From Cycas panzhihuaensis (taxonomy: Eukaryota; Cycadophyta): a stretch of DNA of 64,000 bases. Shown piece by piece: positions 34,286 to 45,630 of the stretch; positions within the stretch are counted from its first letter, which is position 1, and each line of letters begins with the position of its first letter. The stretch is from the NCBI GenBank assembly GCA_023213395.1, contig CM041465.1, positions 136,841,741 to 136,905,740 on the forward strand, given 5' to 3'. Position numbers and translations under genes: made by a program. The notes beneath the pieces are model-generated. The model ran no database searches and had not been told where the DNA came from. It worked only from the letters and a program-made list of their open reading frames with translations.

Positions 34286-36596
34286 GTTGAAGTTGTAATG
34301 CTTGAAGCTAGCAGATAATTTGGAAACTCAAAGCTTTCATCGCTTAAGTTCTGCTTTCTAACGAAACCAACAATTTTGATCTTACAAGAAGATCCAACAA
34401 CTGAATGGAGTGATGAGGGGTGGAGGACTAAGCTAAAGAGTTGGTTCAAACCTGATCTATAGAAGAGATCCAACAATTGGCCAAGTTAAATCTAGGACAA
34501 GGCAGGTAGACTTGATTTGCATGGACATACCATGCTTTGATTCACAACCAATACCCTTTTCAACCTCCTCCTTTCCTCAAGCAACCTTAATTGTCATGCA
34601 TTGACCGCTTGATTTGATTCCCTGGAATGCACCAGGAATGCACCAAGCTTAAGGTTATTTTAGAGGCAAGGTTTGAACCTTTTTCGGCTTCTCCTACTTG
34701 ATTTTAAAGTCACTTTTTAGAAGATTAAATTGGACTTTAGAGTTAATTTTACTTGGATGATGTAGATGCTTGATTAATGTTTATAATGAAAAAAGCTTCA
34801 AAAAGAAACAACGAAGTACATAAAATGAACACTTTGAATGTTTTACAAGAGCACTTTATGGAGTGAAGTAGTGCTATCAAATCCAGGTAAAAGAGTGCTT
34901 GAGTACAATGGAAAAAAAAAGTTTGAGAAAGTAAGCACTTGAAGAAGGTGCTAAGCACTCAATGATAATAAGCAAAGCCTTTGTGTTGAAAATGCAAGTG
35001 GGTTCCTTTTAATGCTGTAGATGAAGAGAGGAAAATCGCTTGGAAAATGAAGATGCCAAGCACCAAGTGTTGAGACTTTAAAATAGTCCCAACGATCGAC
35101 AAGATGAGTGATTTTATTAAGTAACAAGCCTTCTTGAGCCCTTTTTGTGACTAAGGGCAATAGGTCACCGTGCAAGGTGCCTTAAGAAAATTGTTGAAAT
35201 AGTGATAAAGATCACTTTGACAAAGTTTCAACACCTCAAAATCACTTTTAACAATGCTTTTTAACACTTGTATTGATGAAATGGGTGTTAAATAAAGCTT
35301 AAAATGGCAAAAAACAAAGGCTGAAATTCAACCTTTTTTGCAACTTTGAGCAACAAGGACACCACGCAGGGAGTCTCAATGCACATTTTAATCAAGTATT
35401 TTTAACCTCCAAAGATGAGTGAATGACTTAGCATTAGAAATTGAGTGAGATCACTAAGCCCAAGGGAGATTTTTAGCTTCAAAAAATGAAAAAAAGTTAA
35501 TTTTTTCCTTAAGAAAATAAAGTCAAATAAGTCTTGAATGACAAAAGGCTTAAAAGGAGGAAAAATATCACTTTTTAATGAGAGAAATTACTAAAAGAAA
35601 CTTGATTAAGTCTTTTTGACTCAAAGTGAAGTCACTGTGGTTGAAGAATTGAAAAATCACTAAAAGAAAGCTTGAAAATGACTTAAAAAAGTGATTTTAA
35701 GTAACTTAATATGAAACTTAGGATTTAAAAAGGATTATGTTAATGAGAATATACCCAAGAATATTCCAATAGACATGAACTAAAGTTTCAAGCATAAAGA
35801 ACTTTGAAATTTTTTGAAAAAAAGAAAAAGAGAAATGAAAATCCGTTTTCACGGTTACATGGGCCGTGCGTCCCCGTAAACATTTGAATGGATGCAACTC
35901 TCTCCAGAGAGCTCAAATCGCCACAAAATTTTTGGAGAAGGATCGTGTACCCCAAACAATGGTTCCTTTGAAGTTTCAACTCAAACAGATGCCGACGAAG
36001 AGAGAACGAAGCAAAAGCATTTTTGGAGGGGCTCCCAAGCCAACTGATGAGAAATCAGCAGTAGGGTTGTCTTCAACTTCGTTTCTTCTTCGTAGAATGT
36101 CCGTGGGATCCTCTAAGGGTTGTGCAAAAGATCTCAGGTGAGCAAGAGTCTTCAACAACTGTGCACAAGCATTTCTGTGCTTTTTGAGTGGGGTTTCAAG
36201 GCTGAAAATGCCTAGAGATTGATCTACAACCTGTAGGGGACCTCAAACTTCAAGTAAATTTAGTTTGAGAGCTTCAAATAGCTGGAGAATAGCTTAGCAC
36301 CCTTTTCTGCACAAAAAAATTAGCTAAAAAATCCATTTTCGATGAAAAACACAAGGGAAAAGTGAGTAAACCAGCTCAAAACCTCAGCTAGTAGTCTGGA
36401 AAAAATTTCAGATCTATGAACTATGCTTGCTCCAGCCTTCAACACTGCTCCACAAAGCTTGATCTGCAGTTGTAAGTCTAAAACACGCCTTGGGTTGCCT
36501 TCGGAGAGCGAAGGTCGTCACCAAGAGGTAGTAGAACCTACTTTGAATCTCCTTTGAGCAAGAAAAAATCAGAACAGGGGGAATTGGTCTCCTCTA
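34286..36596 (-). other. Element G long leader
   Basis: The 2.3 kb between primer site and gag has no long ORF. The 19-nt motif occurs at 35163-35181 and 35357-35375, 194 nt apart. A hairpin arm pair (gttgagact at 35069-35077, agtcccaac at 35085-35093) has one mismatch. The leader close to the primer site holds 'gaaggtcgtcaccaag', shared with E, F, L and O. Paired gtgat/atcac words occur near 35203. The same layout is found in E, F and O, so the leader is a real element part, not captured DNA. Confidence 0.75.
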
Positions 36597-36608
36597 GCTT
36601 TGATACCA
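36597..36608 (-). other. Element G primer-binding site
   Basis: The minus strand reads TGGTATCAAAGC, two bases from the 5' LTR. It matches initiator tRNA-Met with one change. Confidence 0.85.
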
Positions 36609-36610
36609 AA

Positions 36611-37157
36611 TGTTGAAATCGTCAAAAGGCCTTTGAAACTAAGATCTAGGATATAGATTCACTCTAGTTCTAGGAAGCAAATAATCTAGATTAACAATGA
36701 AAATATGAGATCAAACATAAGCAAGATCAAAGCACAAAGAGTGAGAGCAAAATGATACCAAATGTGAGAGTTGGAATTGGTCCAACCTCCAAATGAATAG
36801 CAGTTTGATTAGCAAACTGGTAGCATAACAATACAACTCCAACTCTATATGAGAACCATGAGAAGAGGCATGAATATATAGAGTGACAGAAGCGACTTAA
36901 GGCATTGGATGTTTGACAAGTGTCGAACATCCAAGGTACATGCCTTGCATGTAGGACATGTGTCCTTTGGGCTCTCAAATGAGTAAAAGTGCATGGGGGT
37001 CCATTTGGCTCTTTAGTGACAATGTTGTGTCACTAGAAAAGAATGTGGGTGTGCACTTTATCACTTAAGTGATAAGTCACCCCATAAAGTACAAAAGTAC
37101 AAATAATACATGAAAAATAAAATACATAGGCTTTTCATGTAAACATAAGGTTTAACA
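36611..37157 (-). repeat. Element G 5' LTR (547 bp)
   Basis: It pairs with 14451-14997 and ends GGTTTAACA. The palindrome around 36904-36936 has one extra mismatch (tgtcgaac for tgtcaaac). The primer site is at 36597-36608. A TATATAG word about 36876-36882 (element strand CTATATA) is a likely TATA box. Confidence 0.94.
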
Positions 37158-37301
37158 TGGGTCTCCATGTGTTTCAATTTCTTGTTCTTGGGGTGTTTGG
37201 TTGCTACTTGCCTCAGACCCTTTGACAAACTGTCCCTTAGCCCCGTCATTTTTATTGAGGCTTAACCTCATAGCCCTTCTTAATTTGCCTTTTTTGACCA
37301 T
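37158..37301 (-). pseudogene. Element H gag, N-terminal part
   Basis: On the minus strand an ATG at 37301-37299 opens a short reading MVKKGKLRRAMRLSLNKN. It runs without a stop to the edge of G and continues in frame across the insertion into 14450 (THGDPMVITPVLIES once the duplicated 5-mer is counted once). This supports 37158-37162 and 14446-14450 (both tgggt) as the true target duplication of G. Nothing readable lies upstream of the ATG. Confidence 0.5.
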
Positions 37302-38670
37302 CTTAAAGCCCTTTGTCTATTGGATTCCAGTATCCCCTTCGATGAAGGTCTTTTTGGTGGCTCACTTGCCTTTGAAGGTTGTTTTGGTAGTATTGGAAGG
37401 AGCCTTGGCTATCAGAGGCTTAGTTACGACCTACCATTACGATGACAACTAGGGTTCCTTGATCTTTGGACATAATATGTATAGCGAAACTCTGGCCTAG
37501 TCCCTCCTCAATGGACATAGGCAGTGAAACCAATGTTGACTTCTACTTTTGCTCTTTGAAAGTACACTTGTCAAGGAGATTACTATCTGGTAGTCTAATT
37601 AAGGCTTGGTCAACATAATCATGTTATCATTTTTCATATAGACATCATAATAGTAAATCATCATCGTAACATCATCACCATGCCATCATATCAATCAACA
37701 TATCAATATAAATTCACAATTCAATAATAATTATGCACAAGATACATAGTATTTCCACGTAGCTCGTTATTTCATTAAACAATATCAATATCCATTGGCT
37801 TTACATCATTTTCGGGAATCATTCCATATGTGTTTTGTACACAACATGACATACAATCTAAAATACTTGGCTCTTACACCAAAATGGTGCTCGATTGAAT
37901 AATAAATACACAATGTGTGCCCTTTTGAGGGACAATTGCGACTTTTGGTCATAATCTTACATTTTTATGACAAATTATACCTTTTCACTTAATACACATT
38001 AATTATGCCTTTTAAAATCTTTTATCGTTCGTACGACTGTATGAATGTATCATTAAGGATGACATCTAAATCTCTAAAATGTATGGATTCAATCTAAGCA
38101 TGCGTTCCATTTGTTCCTCACTGTACGCGCCACATGAGTTCTGGATTGTGTTGCATTTTGTTCTGAAATGCAACTTGTAATGTGTTTTTTGAGAGCTCTG
38201 ATTTGGCCTTTTACATTGTTTTTTGGTATGTGTTCCATCGGATGTCCCTTCCTTGATTTGTTCCTACATTCCTTAGGTTAGGATAAGCATGCATCCTTGC
38301 TAGATTATTTGACAGAAAACATGCAATATCATTTTCAATGAAATAAGCAACATAAACATTGTGGTAATTCTATTAACTCAAAACCAGAACATCTACATCA
38401 GAATGATGTGACTCTACATCATGACTCCACAATAATGACTCCATCACAACTATGTGCATTACTCTACCTCACTCGCTCATTTATATAACAAGTGTGAAAA
38501 TATGTAGGATGAGGTGTGGGATGAGTGGGACCCATTAACCTCTAACATGACGAATGTCATACAACCTATTATTTGAACAATAAACTAAAGACCACCTACT
38601 TGCATAAATGTGCATTACAATATAATATTTTAATATTCTAACTCTCTAATATTTAATTACTTCAATAGCC
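37302..38670. other. Unassigned stretch between relic H and element J
   Basis: No supported ORF. The left half may be the upstream untranslated part of H. The right end (about 38380-38670) may be the 3' LTR of J: on the minus strand it follows a purine run (cattaagagggg) and carries words like those of the I LTR (paired tcatgatg/agtc repeats). A terminal pair could not be found, so no boundary is given. Runs of atcat/catca occur near 37640-37700. Confidence 0.35.
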
Positions 38671-38772
38671 CCTCTTAATGCACATTTGGGGTCTTTTGAA
38701 TTTGCAATGCTTCGTGCTTGGAAATGTCTTGAAGTTTATGTCTTCAACTTGATTTCTATAATGATGTCTTTG

Positions 38773-39789
38773 CTATAACAACTCTTGAAAGTAATGATCC
38801 TTGAACTTGACATTCTTCATTCTGGTGTGCAAATCTGGATTCTTTATCATTAAAAAAGTATAGTAAATCACAGTTGGTCCAATTTGATTTTGTTGTAAAT
38901 CCTGTAGGCAATTTTGTAGGTAACCATCTTCATGAATACCAACAACATCTTGAAATTCAAAATTTGCATCAAGAATGTTTTCAATCACAGTTTCATTCAC
39001 AACTTGTTTGTCTTTACTTTTCTCAACACACGAATAATGAACATCAATTGAATCAATATCAGAAACTAAAGGTAAAACATCAATAGAGGAATCAACACTA
39101 TCAAGATTATCTGTAAAATGAACATTAACATCTTGTATGAATTCTTCTTCTTGAGCAACATATCCAAGAAGTTCTTCAACTTTTGGAGTAGAATCTTTAG
39201 CTTTTGTAGCAGGTTCTTCAACAACAAAGATTTCTTCACATCCAACTAGAAATTCTTCAATAATAGAGTCTTCATAGTTAGCTATAAATTCATCAATAAC
39301 CTCATCAAAAGTGCTAGCAATAGTCTTATCAGATTTAATATCATCATAATCATCACCTGTATTATAACCATCAATAATTTTGTTTGCCTTTTTAATTGTT
39401 TTTTAAAAAACTTGTTATATCTCTTTAGGAGTCTTTTCAAATGCATCCTTCAAAATGTTCCAAGCTTCTTTAGCAGTACTGGCATGATGAACTATATAAA
39501 TAACAAAATGATATGCTGAAGGAAGAACAACTTTATCTAATGCAACAAGAATAATGATAATTGCTTCTTTATCTTTCTTCTTAAGTTTTTCCCTTTCTTC
39601 TTTATCATTAGGAACATCATGTCCATCAGTAACAATATCTCGTAATCTTTTGCACATGAATATACTTTTCATTATGATTGTCCAACAATAGTAGTTTGCT
39701 TCATTACACTTAGGTATTGATAAGAGCATATCACTTAAGTAATGTTCATTCCTTTCTTGTATGAATATGACTACATCATTCTCCTCCAT
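38773..39789 (-). pseudogene. Element J: gag-only ORF with acidic tail
   Basis: Minus strand. The 124-codon UBN2-like gag domain (39415-39789) has WTIIMKSIFMCKRLRDIV, then TAKEAWNILKDAFEK. Two TAA codons at about 39398-39416 interrupt it. The same frame is then open without a Met to 38773, about 205 codons rich in Asp and Glu, with short words such as EEPATKAKDSTPKVEEL and SDIDSIDVHYSCVE. It ends with GPTVIYYTFLMIKNPDLHTRMK. Element I ends its tail with the same words. No zinc knuckle, protease, integrase or RT was found. Confidence 0.65.
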
Positions 39790-40251
39790 GACTGTAAGTG
39801 TGAATTACTCAAGAATGCATCACACAGGTTCTTGAAACATGCATCTACTCCAAATTGAAATAACTTAATCAAATTAACAAAACTGCACTCCTTGGGTTTC
39901 AGAAGTAAACACTACCTTGAAATTGGTCACCCAAAATAACTGCTCCAGAGGTTATGTAAAGATTTAGAGGTCATCAAGATCCTTCAAGAATTCTTTTAGA
40001 ATGTAGAGCAATATTAGACTTTGAGATCAATTTTTGGGCAAGATGTTGTTGGATCAATTCTGAAACAAAAAAAATACCTTCACTATGTAGCATCTGGTTC
40101 TCTTCACTATTTAGCACTTGGATCTTCTAGAACCTTTTAGATGGCACTCATGTGGGTAGCAAAAGGAACTCCTTTAGGAATGCTTCCAACACGTTTTAGG
40201 CACTCTCGTATGTATCGTGCTACTGGTTGATTACAATCTGCATTATGCATT
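39790..40251 (-). other. Element J leader, cut by K
   Basis: The 460 bases upstream of the J gag Met hold no ORF. The last five bases before K are gcatt (40247-40251); the other copy would lie beyond the right end of the window, so the target duplication is untested. Confidence 0.5.
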
Positions 40252-40451
40252 TGTAAAAGGTTTTCAAGTCATTGATTATTAATGAGGGAGAACCCTCTAT
40301 AAATATGTTACAATCAGTACTGGACTAGGGCAACATTTAATGAATGTCTGCCACTTGTCATCAAATGAGAGGAAAGGGGAATGATACATGACCTTCAACA
40401 TTACATTACAAAAGTGAATTAAATGTCCTAGATAAAACATTACCTTTAACA
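40252..40451 (-). repeat. Element K 3' LTR (200 bp)
   Basis: It opens TGTAAAAGGTTTTCAAG and ends CCTTTAACA. It is followed by ccctctcttaatg (the polypurine tract on the element strand). Its first ~42 bp match 58874-58915. Confidence 0.88.
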
Positions 40452-41804
40452 CCCTCTCTTAATGTTTTATCTATTTTATCCCTAGGCTATCTTTGAAAAA
40501 CTAGAACTTGTCTTTACTTAGTGGTTTTGTAAAGATATCAACAGTTTGATCTTTAGAGGGACAGTGTAAAAGTTCAATCTCCTTGTTTTAAACTTTTTCT
40601 CTAATAAAATGATGATTAACTTCTATATGCTTTGTTCTTGTATGAAGTATTAGATTTTTGGTCATCTTGATTGTGCTTTGATTGTCACAGAACAACAAGG
40701 TAGGTGTCTTTTGTTCTTGGCCCAAATCTTTTAGCCGTTGTCTAATCTAGATTGCCTCATATGTTGCATTCACTGTTGACATGTATTCTACTTTTGTAGA
40801 TGACAAGGCTACTATGTGTTGCTTTCTATTGCTCCAAGATGTTAGTGATGACCTTAGCTCGAAGTAGTAGCTTGATGCGGATTTCTTGTCTACTCTGTTT
40901 CTTGTCTAGTCGAAATCACTGAAACCTGATAGTTGCATGTCATTTTTTTTTGTGAAATTCAGACCTAGGCTTATTGTTCCTTTCAAATATTTGAGAATTT
41001 TTTTTGCAGCATTCCAATGTGACATTTTCGGTTCCTACATAAATCAGTTGAAATTACTTCAACTGAATAGGAAATATCAAACCTGGTAGCAGTGAGATAA
41101 CTCAAATTTCCAACCAGTTTTCTATATAATGTTGCACTAACTGCTTGCACTTCTGTGTTAAGCTTCAAAGTACAACCTATTTCCATAGGTGTGATAGAGC
41201 TGTTGCAATCTTCTATGTTGAATTTCTTCAACATATTTTGACTGAGATAAAACAACCGAATCTTTTAGTTGTGTTACCTCAATTCCAAGATAGTAGTGCA
41301 ATATTCTAAGATTAGTCATTTCAAAGACCTTCACTAATTGATTCTTGATGAAAGCAATTGAGTTTGTATCACTTCTTGCGGGCAGCATGTCGTTTACATA
41401 TACAACTATGATTAAAATTTAGCCTTTGTTAAATTTTACATATAGGCTTGGCTTAGACTCGCATCTGTGAAAGCCATTCTAGATGAGGTATTTATCCAGT
41501 TTCGTATACCAAGATCTTAGAGCTTGTTTGAGCCTATACAGAGCTTTCTTTAGCTTGCAGACCAACTTCTCCGGTACAGATTTGATGTATCCTTCAGGTT
41601 GATGCATCTAAACTCCTTCTTAGAGATCTTCGTTTAAAAAGGCACTTTTTACATCAAGCTGATAAATTTTCCATCCTTGCTAAAAAGGTAGTGCGACTAC
41701 TGTTATCACAATGTTTAATTTTGCCACTGGTGAGAACATTTCTTCGTAATCTATTCTAGTTGTTTGTGTATAACCTTTTGCCACTAGTCTTGCTTTATAT
41801 TTTT
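40452..41804 (-). pseudogene. Element K RNase H and most of RT
   Basis: RNase H words occur in several frames (DILTKPL.KDKF near 40510; TKVEYMSTVNA near 40790). The RT palm is in 40983-41388 (LYYLGIEVTQ-like, LYRKLVGNLSYLTATRFDISYS) and an upstream piece is near 41500-41800 ([28 protein letters not shown]). The active site is YVND (41389-41400), Asp to Asn, which would abolish catalysis. The sequence stops at 41804, where N begins. Confidence 0.85.
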
Positions 41805-41925
41805 TGTTAGAAATAATATTTTATCTAGGATATTAATAAGGGTCATATGTTGTCCCCTGTTCTGTGTAACAATGACAAGTGGCTTACGTGTAGTAAGTAG
41901 TTACACAACACTTCATGTATTTATA
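41805..41925 (+). repeat. Element N 5' LTR, truncated
   Basis: It matches 43523-43645 (TGTTAGAAATAATGTTTTATC...atgtatttatag) and ends where the deletion joins it to integrase. Confidence 0.85.
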
Positions 41926-43500
41926 GTTTTTGGTAAACAACATCGTTTTCCTTTTCAAAAAAGTGAATGGTGTGCTGTGAGCAAATTAGTATTAATACAC
42001 TCAGAGTTGTGTAGACCTGTCACTCCAAGCTCAATCAATGGTGCTCGATATTTCCTTACATTTATTGATGATTTCTCTAGACAAGTCTAGATTTATTTTC
42101 TTTATAGTAAATCTGAAACTGTTGATAAATTCAAAGAATTTATGGTTGAAGCTGAATTGGAAAGTGGAAACAAAATAAAGTGCATCAGGTCTGATGGAGG
42201 AGGTTAATACACTTCAAAAGAGTTCTAGACTTTTTGCAAGACTCATGGAATATGTCGATAAATCACAACTTCGTATACACCTCAGTCGAATAGAGTGGCC
42301 AAACGAATGAATAGAACAATTATAGAAATGGCACGTAACATGATCTAGGACAGACAAATCTCAAAAACGTATTGGGCAGAAGCTGTAAATGCAGCTGTCT
42401 ATCTAATAAATCGAAGTCCAATGCAAGCATTGAGCAAAATAACTCCAGAAGAGGCATGGACAAAGATGTGAATCATTCAAAATAACTTTCAAAGATGTGA
42501 ATTGGATCCTAGCTTGTATATGTAGAAAAGTAAAGGTTTGGTTGGAATAATAGTTGTGTATGTTGATGACATGCTCCTCATAGGTAGTGACTTTGAATCC
42601 ATCTTAGTAATAAAGTCATAGTTGGAAAACGTTTTTGAAACCACTGACTTGGATTCCTGAATTATTATCTTGGTATAGAAATAAAATAGGAAAAGGATTC
42701 AGTCACCCTGTCATAGAACAAATATATCAAGAATCTACTAATGAAATTCAAAATGAAAGACTGTTATAGTTGTGCAACTCCTATGGAAATAAGGTGGGAT
42801 CTAACTTCTTCAATAGAATAAACTTCAGTTGATGGAACGTTGTACAGGTAATTGGTGGGTAGCCTGATCTATCTTTCTGCAACCAGACCCTAGACCTGAC
42901 ATCTCATATTCTATGGGTGTAATTTCTAGGTACATGCAAGAACCAAAATTGTCATATTGGAGAGCAACTAAAAGAATACTAAGGTACTTAAAAGGCATTT
43001 CAAATCTAAAACTCACATATCAAAGAGAAGAACTAGGTAATTTGATTGGATATAGTGATTTAAATTGGGCAGGAGATAAGGCAAAAAGAAAATCAGCAAG
43101 TCAATATTGCTTCCTCCTTGGATCAACGATAGTATTTTCGAGTAGCAAATGATAATCAACAATTACCCTGTCATCTACAAAAGTAGAGTACAAGTCAACT
43201 ATCAGTGCATTTTGTGAAGCAGTCTGGCTAACACAACTATTGACAGATTTGAATCATCAACAAATTGGACCAACACCAGTCTTTTGTGACAATCAGAGCA
43301 CAATAAAAGTAACCAAAAATCCAGTCTTCCATGCTTGAACTAAACATATCGAAGTACATCATCACTTCATTCAATTGAAGGTGCAAAACAAAGAAATAGT
43401 TCTGTTGCATTGTACAACAAATAAACAACTTGCAGATATTCTGACAAAACCTTTGGGCAAAGACAAGTTTCAATTATTTAGAGATAGACTTGGTCTGAGA
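41926..43500 (+). pseudogene. Element N remaining pol (integrase, RT, RNase H fragments)
   Basis: Integrase: 41872-42090 with HSELCRPVTP (first Asp now Glu), and a TAG in place of the Trp after DDFSRQV (42090). The second Asp is kept (RSDGGG, followed by a TAA), and AKRMNRT near 42300 has lost the Glu to Lys. RT palm: YVDDMLLIGSD at about 42560, both Asp kept. RNase H: DLNWAGDKAKRKSASQYCF, TKVEYKS and ADILTKPLGKDKF. Confidence 0.84.
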
Positions 43501-43522
43501 TAGATAAAACATTAAGAGAGGG

Positions 43523-43722
43523 TGTTAGAAATAATGTTTTATCTAGGACATTAATAAGGGTCATGTGTTGCCCCTTTTTTTGTGTAACAATGACAAGTGG
43601 CTTACGTGTAGTAAGCGTTTACACAACACTTCATGTATTTATAGAGACATTCTCTCTCACTTAATCAAGGATCATTCTTCTTTCAAGTCTGTTCTCTTTC
43701 ATTTGTCAACTTCTCCAGTTGA
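43523..43722 (+). repeat. Element N 3' LTR
   Basis: It starts TGTTAGAAATAATG after the polypurine tract. About 195-200 bp long, as in A, C and K. The terminal base is uncertain by about five. Confidence 0.75.
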
Positions 43723-44164
43723 TTTTTCTTTTATTTTGTATACCTATTTGCAATTTACAAGGGGTTTGTCTTCTGGTGGTTCAAATGGTTCCCAGGATTT
43801 GTTTCGAATGATAGTTGCTATTTCATCGCCCTTTGTGGTTCTCCAAACTAAATGTTGATTTGCTTCTTCAAATGTGTTGGGCTCAACGGAACAGATTAGC
43901 GCCTAAGGTCTTTGAGACCTTGTTCTATGTTCAAACATTTCTCCTTTCGCTTCTTCAAGAGTCTTCGGATATTGTTTTGGTATTTTCTTAGAACTGAATT
44001 CTTCTTGTACCAGCCTTGGTTCTTCTTCTATCGGAGTGACAAAATGATTTGTTTGGTTGCTATCTGATGTTCCTTCTTCAATGAATTAGTTTTTTGAGTC
44101 AACATTTTCTGAGGTAATTACTGATTCTTCATCTGAAGGGGTTGTATTTATCTTTATAGAGGTG
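43723..44164 (-). pseudogene. Element K RT start and integrase-RT linker
   Basis: After N, K resumes with its pre-RT region: on the minus strand SWEPFEPPEDKPLVNCK-like words near 43735-43800, then KRKN-rich and Glu-rich linker up to the integrase end. No long ORF. The match to element C across 10540-10620 shows that N interrupts an otherwise continuous sequence. Confidence 0.7.
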
Positions 44165-45630
44165 TCAGTCGTTGTTTCTATTTCTTGACACTGTCTTGCT
44201 GCAATTTATGCTTTCATCAAATATTACATCTTGACTTACATAGAGCTTGTTGTTTTTTGGGTCTAAGAACCTATATGCTTTTGAGTGATTGTTGTAACCT
44301 ACCATTATACACTCTATGCTTTTGCTGTCCAGTTTGGTTCGTTTCTTGTCTGGAATATGAAAGTATGCTTTACAACGAAAGACTTTGAGGTTACTTAGTC
44401 CAATCCATGCTTCCTCATGTGTGACCTTGTCCAATACTTGAGTTGAACTCCTATAGATTAGATAGACTGCATTGTTTACTGCTTTTGCCCAGTAAATTTT
44501 GGTGATTTGTCTGTCGTGTATTGGACATTGTGCCATTTCCAAAATGGTCCTATTCACCCTTTCAGCGACACCATTTGACTTGGCGAGTAAGGTGTTATTA
44601 CTTGTCTGTGAATTTCATGAAGTTTACAAAAATGAGGGAATTCTTTGGACATATACTTCCCTCCACCATTAGAGCAAACACATTTTATTTTTGATTACTT
44701 TCTAATTCTACTTTTGCCTTAAATTCTTTGAAGTAATCAAGCACCATTGTTTTGCTAAACCAAAAATAAACCCATGTTTTTTTGGAAAAATCATCAATGA
44801 AAGTTAAAAAGTACAATGCACCATTTATTGAGTTGGGTGTGATAGGACCACAAAGGTTTGTGTGAATTAGATCCAACTTGTTTTGCACTCGCCATGTGCT
44901 TCTTGAAAAGGGAGTCTTGTGTTGTTTTCCCAACATACAACTTTTGCACATAAATGAGTTAAAGGAGATGTCTAGTAAACCATTCACCATTCTTGAATTT
45001 TTTTAACATTTCTAACTTATCATGTGAGATGTGACTGTACTTCAAATGCCAGATTTCATTAACAACATTGCTTGACATAGCAAGTGAATTAACATCAGGT
45101 GCAGGCATGGTTGGCCCTCTATCAGGTAGAAGAGGAGTAGAGAGCAACTTATAAAGATTGTTGCACTTTATTCCTTTTGCTATTACAGTGCAATTTCTTT
45201 TTATATCTAAAATAAAACAATGACCATTTTCATCAAATATGGTCTTCAATTTCTTTTCAAGTAACTAAGATACTGACAGAAGGTTCTTTTTCATCCCTGG
45301 TACAAAGAGAACAATGCCTATTTTTTAAACTTTTCCATCGATTTCCACAACAATTATTTCTATTCCTTTCATGTGAAGAGGAAAATTGTCTCCCAGCTCA
45401 ACTAATTTATTGTAAGTATATGGTTTTAGAACTTCAAACCATTCATTTCTTCTAGTCGTGTGATTGGAAGCCCCTGAGTCGACATACCAATCTTTTCTTG
45501 CTCTGCAGCTGACAATTAAGGCTACAATAAAGGCAATTTCAACTTCGTCCTCTGCTAAGTCTTGCTCTTTGCTGCATTCCCTGAGATTTGCTTCCCTCGC
45601 TGGATTTTTACATACCTTTGTGGACACTGA
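44165..45630 (-). pseudogene. Element K integrase, gag-pre-integrase and protease
   Basis: The protease (45325-45651) has WYVDSGASNHTTR, D-S-G-A intact. Gag-pre-integrase is 44959-45249 (LWH-type WHLKYSHISHDKLEML). The HHCC finger is C-x-x-C intact (CKSCMLGKQ, 44685-44990), first Asp changed to Asn (HTNLCGP), and the Trp in KKTWVYF kept. The second Asp area is broken at 44640-44690. The segment 44165-44557 holds the end (MNRTILEMAQ, GYNNHSKAYRFLD, VSQDVIFDE). O interrupts the protease N-terminal side at 45630. Confidence 0.85.

Larger units (their letters stand above)
14451..37157 (-). mobile_element. Element G: copia LTR retrotransposon interrupted by E
   Basis: Minus-strand element whose own sequence is 14451-14997 plus 30145-37157. 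LTRs are ~548 bp and the target duplication tgggt is perfect (14446-14450, 37158-37162). E sits inside it. On the element strand the order is 5' LTR, primer site, a 2.3-kb leader, gag, protease, integrase, RT, RNase H, 3' LTR. The LTRs are a subfamily (opening TGTTGAAAT.G.CAAAAGG) of the same LTR type found in E, F, L and M. Coding is broken in several places. Confidence 0.95.
41805..43722 (+). mobile_element. Element N: internally deleted copia element inside K
   Basis: Plus strand. The 5' LTR is truncated (41805 to about 41925) and joins directly to the end of the integrase finger (GKQHRFPFQKSEW). A second deletion near 42480-42490 removes the integrase end and RT start. RT palm, RNase H and the polypurine tract (aaacattaagagaggg) remain, then the 3' LTR from 43523. 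The right end is not certain: with TTTTT as target duplication (41800-41804, 43723-43727) it ends at 43722; with CA ends it would be 43717. Confidence 0.85.
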
